DNA of 10,007 nucleotides from Clostridia bacterium (GTDB taxonomy: Bacteria; Bacillota; Clostridia; Oscillospirales; CAG-272): contig JAFTMF010000026.1 of NCBI GenBank assembly GCA_017452565.1, positions 1 through 10,007 on the forward strand. The letters run 5' to 3'. A program made the position numbers and the translations under genes. Within the stretch, counting starts at the first letter, position 1. Each line of letters opens with the position of its first letter. Below are positions 6,730-10,007 of the stretch, one piece after another. Below the pieces are notes generated by a model. That model saw nothing but the letters and a program-made list of their open reading frames with translations. It had not been told where the DNA came from and made no database searches.

Positions 6730-6779
6730 AGTAGCGGTGACTGTGCAGGAGCGCCCGTTGTACAGTCCGACTACTTTTT
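6730..6779 (+). terminator. Leader hairpin 1: terminator-like, T5 tail
   Basis: AGTAG (6730-6734) pairs with CTACT (6771-6775), CGG (6735-6737) with CCG (6767-6769), and ACTGT (6740-6744) with ACAGT (6762-6766), extended by four further pairs including two G-U. A6770 and TG at 6738-6739 bulge. T5 at 6775-6779 follows. The bulges and nine-base GC-rich loop are more elaborate than in an ordinary terminator. Confidence 0.6.
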
Positions 6780-6781
6780 GA

Positions 6782-6808
6782 ATAAATGATCCCTATGGGA
6801 TCATTTAT
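6782..6808. repeat. Leader hairpin 2: 12-bp perfect inverted repeat
   Basis: ATAAATGATCCC (6782-6793) and GGGATCATTTAT (6797-6808) are exact reverse complements around a three-base TAT. No T-run follows (CTTCGG comes next), so it is a structural hairpin or a palindromic protein site and not a terminator. Confidence 0.75.
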
Positions 6809-6827
6809 CTTCGGCGATTTACATCTG

Positions 6828-6859
6828 AGCCCCTTCTCTGCAGTAGAACAGGGCTTTTT
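6828..6859 (+). terminator. Leader hairpin 3: terminator
   Basis: AGCCC (6828-6832) pairs with GGGCT (6851-6855), and TTCT (6834-6837) with AGAA (6845-6848), around the loop CTGCAGT. A small internal loop separates the two stems. A T5 run (6855-6859) follows. Confidence 0.7.
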
Positions 6860-6875
6860 CCTACTTGATTTTATT

Positions 6876-6905
6876 TTGCAATCAGGACGGTGGATTGCAA
6901 TTTTT
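6876..6905 (+). terminator. Leader hairpin 4: terminator-like, closest to rnj
   Basis: TTGCAATC (6876-6883) and GATTGCAA (6893-6900) are exact reverse complements around a nine-base loop AGGACGGTG, followed by T5 (6901-6905). The stem is AT-rich and short, so termination strength is uncertain. It ends 39 bases before the rnj start codon. Confidence 0.5.
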
Positions 6906-6944
6906 AATGAAATAATTTGATTTTATATTACGAAAGGAAAGAAT

Positions 6945-8624
6945 ATGGCTAAAAAAGTGAAAACTGACAAAAAAGTCAAGGTCGCATTTCTTGGCGGTCT
7001 GGAAGAGATCGGCAAGAATATCTGTGTGATTGAATGTGACGACGATATCATCATCGTGGACTGCGGACTTGGTTTCCCTGATGACGATATGTTCGGTATC
7101 GACCTTGTAATTCCCGATTTTACCTATCTGGAAAAGAATATTGACCGAATCCGCGGCGTCTTTCTGACCCACGGACACGAAGACCACATCGGCGGTATCC
7201 CTTATCTGCTCCGCACGATGAACCTGCCCATTTACGGCACACGGCTTGCAATCGGTATTATCGAAAACAAACTGATGGAGCATCGACTGGACTTTGATCC
7301 CGATTTGATCTGTGTCAATGCAGGGGATACTGTAAAGGCAGGATGCTTCTCGGTAGAGTTTATCCGTGTGAACCACTCCATTGCCGACGCTTGCTGTCTG
7401 GCAATCCGCACTCCTGCAGGTCTGATCCTGCATACCGGCGACTTCAAGCTGGATCTGACTCCTATCGAGGGCGACGTTATGGATATTTCCCGTCTGGGAC
7501 AGCTGGGACAGGAAGGTGTCCAGCTGCTGATGTGCGAGTCCACCAACGCAGAGCGCCCCGGTTATACGCCTTCGGAAAAGGTGGTTGGCAACTCGCTGGA
7601 CGGTATCTTCCTGAAGAACCGTGACAAGCGAATCGTTATCGCAACCTTCTCCTCCAACGTTCACCGTGTGCAGCAGATCATCAACGCCAGCGTTGCCTAC
7701 GGCAGAAAAGTAGTGGTAACCGGCAGAAGTATGATCAATATCGTTCGTGCGGCTCAGGATCTGAATTATATGCACATTCCGCAGGGTACGCTGATTGATG
7801 TTACAGAGCTGAAGAAATACAATCCCGAAAAGGTGACCATTATCACCACCGGCAGCCAAGGCGAGCCGATGTCCGGTCTGTATCGGATGGCTTTTGCCGA
7901 GCACGACAAAGTTGAGCTGGGCTCCAACGATTTGGTGGTCTTCTCCGCATCTGCAATCCCCGGCAACGAAAAGCTGGTAGATAAGCTGATCAACGAGTTC
8001 ACCAAGCGTGGCGTATCGGTTTTCCGTGACAGCGCAGTGGAAGTTCACGTTTCCGGCCACGCTTGTCAGGAAGAAATCAAACTGATGATTGCCCTTACCA
8101 AGCCTAAATATTTTATGCCCATCCACGGCGAAAACCGTCATTTGGCTGCTAACCGTGAGATTGCGAAATCTATGGGCATTCCCGCGGAGAATATCTTCGT
8201 AGGCGAAATCGGCAAGGTGCTGGAACTGTCCGAGAAGGAAGCCAAGTGGAACGGTACCGTTCCGGCAGGCAAGGTGCTCATCGACGGCTACGGCATCGGC
8301 GACGTTGGCAATATCGTGCTCCGTGACCGCCGTCATTTGGCTGAGGACGGCATTATCGTAGTGGTATGCACAATGTCCTCCGACGGTGCAGGACTGCTCT
8401 CCGGCCCCGATATCGTCTCTCGCGGCTTTGTGTACGTTCGTGAATCTGAGCAGTTGATGGAAGAACTGCGTGGCGTTGCGGCCGATGCCATTGAAGAGAG
8501 TCTATATCGAGGCTACTACGAGTGGAATCAGATCAAGAATCTGGTGAAGGACGATCTGTCCCGCTTCATCTATCAGCGAACTAAGCGCAGACCGATGATT
8601 CTGCCCATTATTATGGAAGTATAA
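6945..8624 (+). CDS. rnj: Ribonuclease J
   Basis: This 559-residue metallo-beta-lactamase/beta-CASP ribonuclease is the main 5'-to-3' exonuclease and endonuclease of mRNA decay and rRNA maturation in Firmicutes lacking RNase E. Its zinc site is complete: HGHEDH (His76, His78, Asp80, His81), His144 in VNHSIAD, Asp166 in HTGDFK and His394 in PIHGEN. The beta-CASP domain shows TFSSNVHRVQQI, VTGRSM, ITTGSQGEPMSGL and the SGHA motif with His372. The C-terminal domain after about residue 450 completes the RNase J layout. Residue numbers sit within a few positions of Bacillus RNase J1. AAAGGAAAG precedes the ATG. A lysine-rich N-terminus (AKKVKTDKKVK) is typical. The gene is monocistronic, between a structured leader and a strong terminator. 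J1 versus J2 type cannot be decided here. Confidence 0.96.
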   Translation: MAKKVKTDKKVKVAFLGGLEEIGKNICVIECDDDIIIVDCGLGFPDDDMFGIDLVIPDFTYLEKNIDRIRGVFLTHGHEDHIGGIPYLLRTMNLPIYGTRLAIGIIENKLMEHRLDFDPDLICVNAGDTVKAGCFSVEFIRVNHSIADACCLAIRTPAGLILHTGDFKLDLTPIEGDVMDISRLGQLGQEGVQLLMCESTNAERPGYTPSEKVVGNSLDGIFLKNRDKRIVIATFSSNVHRVQQIINASVAYGRKVVVTGRSMINIVRAAQDLNYMHIPQGTLIDVTELKKYNPEKVTIITTGSQGEPMSGLYRMAFAEHDKVELGSNDLVVFSASAIPGNEKLVDKLINEFTKRGVSVFRDSAVEVHVSGHACQEEIKLMIALTKPKYFMPIHGENRHLAANREIAKSMGIPAENIFVGEIGKVLELSEKEAKWNGTVPAGKVLIDGYGIGDVGNIVLRDRRHLAEDGIIVVVCTMSSDGAGLLSGPDIVSRGFVYVRESEQLMEELRGVAADAIEESLYRGYYEWNQIKNLVKDDLSRFIYQRTKRRPMILPIIMEV

Positions 8625-8627
8625 CGT

Positions 8628-8664
8628 AAAAGAGGAACTTTTCTGAACGGAAGGTTCCTCTTTT
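8628..8664. terminator. Rho-independent terminator after rnj (potentially bidirectional)
   Basis: AAAAGAGGAAC (8628-8638) pairs with GTTCCTCTTTT (8654-8664). The stem continues through CTTTTC/GGAAGG to a five-base loop, about 17 pairs in all. A-rich and T-rich ends make it usable from both strands. It starts four bases after the rnj stop. Confidence 0.9.
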
Positions 8665-8669
8665 GATAT

Positions 8670-8696
8670 AAAAAAGCCCGACAGAATCTGTCGGGC
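8670..8696 (-). terminator. Rho-independent terminator of the minus-strand SemiSWEET-like gene
   Basis: GCCCGACAGA (8676-8685) and TCTGTCGGGC (8687-8696) are exact reverse complements. Six A residues at 8670-8675 give a T6 tail when read on the minus strand, so this serves the converging gene that ends at 8744. Confidence 0.85.
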
Positions 8697-8698
8697 AG

Positions 8699-8738
8699 AC
8701 GCATCGAAAGGAGGAGGTAGTATCCTTGATGCGTTTTT
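8699..8738 (+). terminator. Third hairpin of the convergent intergenic region, plus-strand T5 tail
   Basis: ACGCATC (8699-8705) pairs with GATGCGT (8728-8734), and AAGGA (8708-8712) with TCCTT (8723-8727), followed by T5 (8734-8738). It looks like a second plus-strand terminator behind rnj. The arms and loop contain AAAGGAGGAGGT, resembling a ribosome binding site, but only a three-codon reading frame follows. Confidence 0.55.
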
Positions 8739-8743
8739 GATAG

Positions 8744-9031
8744 TTATAAAGTTTGCTCCACCGAACGCTTGCGATCCAGCTTGCGATTGTGGAAGTAAAC
8801 GAACACATTTACACTGACGATGGCCAAATTGATAAAATAAACTGCCAAAACGTAAGAGAAATTATGGCAGACAATCTTGGCGGTAATGCCGGCAACGTAG
8901 CCGGTCATAATCAGCAGGATAAAAGCGATGCTCATTCCTTTGGCGGTGTGAGATTTGATGTTGCGGTAGACGTTCAGCGGCCAGGAAAAGCCAAAGCAGA
9001 CCAGCATAATTGCTTCTAAGAGTTCGGGCAT
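8744..9031 (-). CDS. SemiSWEET/PQ-loop-like small membrane protein
   Basis: The protein has 95 residues and three predicted membrane helices (about 3-20, 35-54 and 60-80), the size and topology of a SemiSWEET half-transporter. These act as dimers and passively move sugars across the membrane. Helix 1 ends in WPLNVYRNIKSHTAKGMS, matching the PQ-loop pattern of a proline near the helix end, a short basic loop and a K-x-x-S-type turn. Helix 3 carries Asn68 in FINLAIVS, where the family keeps an asparagine. The ATG at 9031 is chosen because GAAAGGA lies nine bases upstream; a TTG six codons earlier overlaps that site. It is transcribed divergently from the LysR gene from an overlapping promoter, so it is the likely target of that regulator. 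The substrate is unknown. Confidence 0.8.
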   Translation of the reverse strand: MPELLEAIMLVCFGFSWPLNVYRNIKSHTAKGMSIAFILLIMTGYVAGITAKIVCHNFSYVLAVYFINLAIVSVNVFVYFHNRKLDRKRSVEQTL

Positions 9032-9087
9032 AGGGAGAATTCCTTTCAAACAAGGGGATTTTGTCGACTTTTTTTCGATCTATTGCT

Positions 9088-9116
9088 ATTATAGCATTGA
9101 CATTCGATAATGTAAA
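9088..9116 (-). promoter_or_regulatory. Promoter of the SemiSWEET-like gene (minus strand)
   Basis: Read on the minus strand: TTTACA (9116-9111), 17-base spacer ending in TGC, then TATAAT (9093-9088). This is a near-consensus sigma-A promoter with an extended -10. It overlaps the LysR promoter on the other strand. Confidence 0.8.
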
Positions 9117-9125
9117 ATATATAAT
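9097..9125 (+). promoter_or_regulatory. Promoter of the LysR-family gene (perfect consensus)
   Basis: TTGACA (9097-9102), exactly 17 bases, then TATAAT (9120-9125). The predicted transcription start is near 9132, about 37 bases before the LysR start codon. Its -35 box lies inside the spacer of the minus-strand promoter and vice versa. Confidence 0.85.
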
Positions 9126-9126
9126 A

Positions 9127-9143
9127 GTTATGGATTTGATAAC
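9127..9143. promoter_or_regulatory. Candidate LysR-type binding dyad
   Basis: GTTAT-N7-ATAAC is a perfect dyad containing the T-N11-A spacing (T9129, A9141) typical of LysR-family sites. It lies over the predicted transcription start of the LysR gene, as expected for autorepression. A second dyad, ACATT-N4-AATGT (9100-9113), lies inside the overlapping promoters. Confidence 0.45.
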
Positions 9144-9168
9144 ATACACATTATGAAAGGCGAATGCT

Positions 9169-10007
9169 ATGGAACTGATGCAATTACGTTATTTTTGTGA
9201 GGTGGCGCAGAGTCAGCATATGACCCGATCGGCTGAAAAGCTGCACATTGCCCAGCCTGCGCTATCGCAGACAATTCACCGCTTGGAAGGGGAGTTGGGG
9301 GTGAAGCTCTTCGTTTTGAAAGGCCGTAATATCGTACTGACTTCGTATGGGCGGTATCTGCAAGAGAAGGTCCAGCCGCTGCTTGCCACGCTGGATCAGA
9401 TTCCCGACGATCTTGCAAAACTGGCGCACACAGACCTCACTACCATTCGAATGAACGTGCAGGCAGCATCGGCACTGGTAACCCGTGCGGTAATTGAATA
9501 TCAGAAGACCCACCACATTCATTTTGAACTGGTACAAAGCGGAGAAGATACCTTCTGTGACGTCAGCCTCACCACACGTCTGCCCTCATTTAAGGAGCCC
9601 GGCGTAAACGAATACGTTTTCAACGAGCCTATTTTGCTGGCCGTTCCGGATAGCGAGCCCTTTGCTGCTCAGCATACCATCGCACTTTCCGAGATGCGGG
9701 AGGAGGAATTCGTTTGCCTTGCAGGTACGAAAAACTTCCGCTCTATCTGCGATAAATATTGCTCGAAGGTGGGATTTACGCCCAAGGTGGTGTTCGAAAG
9801 CGATTCTCCTGCCACGGTGCAGAATCTGGTTGCAGCAGGCTGCGGAGTAGGGTTCTGGCCCAAATACACTTGGGGCGAGTTTACCACCACATCTGCCCGT
9901 CTTTTGGAGATCAGCGAGCCCGATTGCAAGCGTGATCTGGTGCTGACGCTGAATCAGATTAAGCCGGACAACACAGAAGTGGAGCGTTTTTTCTTCTTTT
10001 TGGTAGA
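9169..10007 (+). CDS. LysR-family transcriptional regulator, C-terminus beyond the window
   Basis: The reading frame is open from ATG 9169 to the window edge, giving 279 residues and lacking only a short C-terminal end. The N-terminal winged helix-turn-helix is unmistakable: MQLRYFCEVA, then SAEKLHIAQPALSQTIHRLE (about 21-40) and ELGVKLF, followed by the linker helix to about residue 85. The remainder is a periplasmic-binding-protein-like effector domain with LLAVPDSEPFA (about 168-178) and LVAAGCGVGFWPKYT near 222-236, the usual hinge and ligand cleft elements. AAAGG precedes the start at about eight bases. LysR proteins act as tetramers, usually controlling a divergent neighbour in response to a small ligand. 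Here the divergent neighbour is the SemiSWEET-like gene. The inducer cannot be inferred. Confidence 0.93.
   Translation, partial: MELMQLRYFCEVAQSQHMTRSAEKLHIAQPALSQTIHRLEGELGVKLFVLKGRNIVLTSYGRYLQEKVQPLLATLDQIPDDLAKLAHTDLTTIRMNVQAASALVTRAVIEYQKTHHIHFELVQSGEDTFCDVSLTTRLPSFKEPGVNEYVFNEPILLAVPDSEPFAAQHTIALSEMREEEFVCLAGTKNFRSICDKYCSKVGFTPKVVFESDSPATVQNLVAAGCGVGFWPKYTWGEFTTTSARLLEISEPDCKRDLVLTLNQIKPDNTEVERFFFFLV

Larger units (their letters stand above)
6624..6944 (+). promoter_or_regulatory. Gene-free structured leader region upstream of rnj
   Basis: About 320 bases without a supported gene. It holds one clear promoter-like site (6680-6688) and then four successive inverted repeats (6730-6775, 6782-6808, 6828-6855, 6876-6900), three of which run into T5 tracts. 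The AAAGGAAAG ribosome binding site of rnj follows at 6934-6942. No obvious promoter lies between the last hairpin and rnj. The region therefore reads either as a long regulatory leader of rnj or as one or more small RNA genes followed by a cryptic rnj promoter. I do not recognise a named riboswitch, T-box, 6S or SRP RNA in it. Confidence 0.6.

Noticed and set aside
6694..6860. Known RNA (6S, SRP, tmRNA, glycine, TPP, SAM, cobalamin, preQ1 or THF elements)
   Set aside because: I compared remembered core motifs of each and found no convincing match. Only the generic hairpin description is kept.
6876..6905. T-box-like element from GGTGG near the last leader hairpin
   Set aside because: The conserved T-box sequence and specifier stem are absent, and rnj is not an aminoacyl-tRNA-linked gene. 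The similarity is only a few bases.
6882..8336. 484-residue open frame on the minus strand opposite rnj
   Set aside because: Same reason: a shadow of the rnj coding frame, with no family resemblance and no start signals.
8729..8740. Tiny reading frame ATG CGT TTT TGA after AAAGGAGGAGGT
   Set aside because: Only three codons within a terminator-like hairpin; not supportable as a gene.
8753..9019. 88-residue plus-strand frame opposite the SemiSWEET-like gene
   Set aside because: The minus-strand product has clear membrane helices, a ribosome binding site and a promoter; the plus-strand frame has none.

Overview
The window looks like chromosomal DNA from an anaerobic, endospore-forming member of the Clostridia, most likely Oscillospiraceae/Ruminococcaceae-like. 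The reasons are a Na+-pumping oxaloacetate decarboxylase operon, the sporulation signalling protein SpoIIR, an RNase J instead of RNase E, a DUF4491 protein, AAGGAG-type ribosome binding sites and mid-GC codon usage. It is mostly a housekeeping and metabolic region. I see no mobile element, CRISPR array, rRNA, tRNA or recognisable defence system.

Layout. (1) 1-2752: the end of a biotinyl carrier protein, the membrane beta subunit and the carboxyltransferase alpha subunit of a biotin-dependent decarboxylase, closed by a strong terminator (2762-2799). (2) 2827-3117: a small three-helix DUF4491 membrane protein, followed by an 18-bp inverted repeat. (3) 3174-5663: a promoter and a three-gene run of a PfkB-like protein whose catalytic aspartate is missing, a monoglyceride-lipase-type alpha/beta hydrolase and RuvX/YqgF, ending at a terminator. 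(4) 5731-6623: spoIIR overlapped by four bases with a small protein that has a C-terminal membrane helix. (5) 6624-6944: a gene-free stretch of about 320 bases with one clear promoter and four successive RNA hairpins, three of them terminator-like, leading into rnj (6945-8624). (6) 8628-8738: a cluster of three terminator hairpins serving both strands. (7) 8744-10007: a minus-strand SemiSWEET/PQ-loop-like membrane protein and a plus-strand LysR regulator, running off the window, driven by two near-consensus promoters that physically overlap.

How the parts work together. The first operon should couple oxaloacetate decarboxylation to Na+ export: the alpha subunit moves CO2 to carrier-bound biotin and the beta subunit decarboxylates it at the membrane. 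SpoIIR is the forespore-to-mother-cell signal that triggers pro-sigma-E processing. RNase J is the main 5'-to-3' and endonucleolytic mRNA decay enzyme. The LysR/SemiSWEET pair is arranged like a classic regulator and target with shared control DNA.

The observations most worth a second look are the multi-hairpin leader in front of rnj (possible attenuation, autoregulation or an independent small RNA), the probable pseudokinase, the overlapping divergent promoters with a LysR-type dyad, and the small membrane protein translationally coupled to spoIIR.
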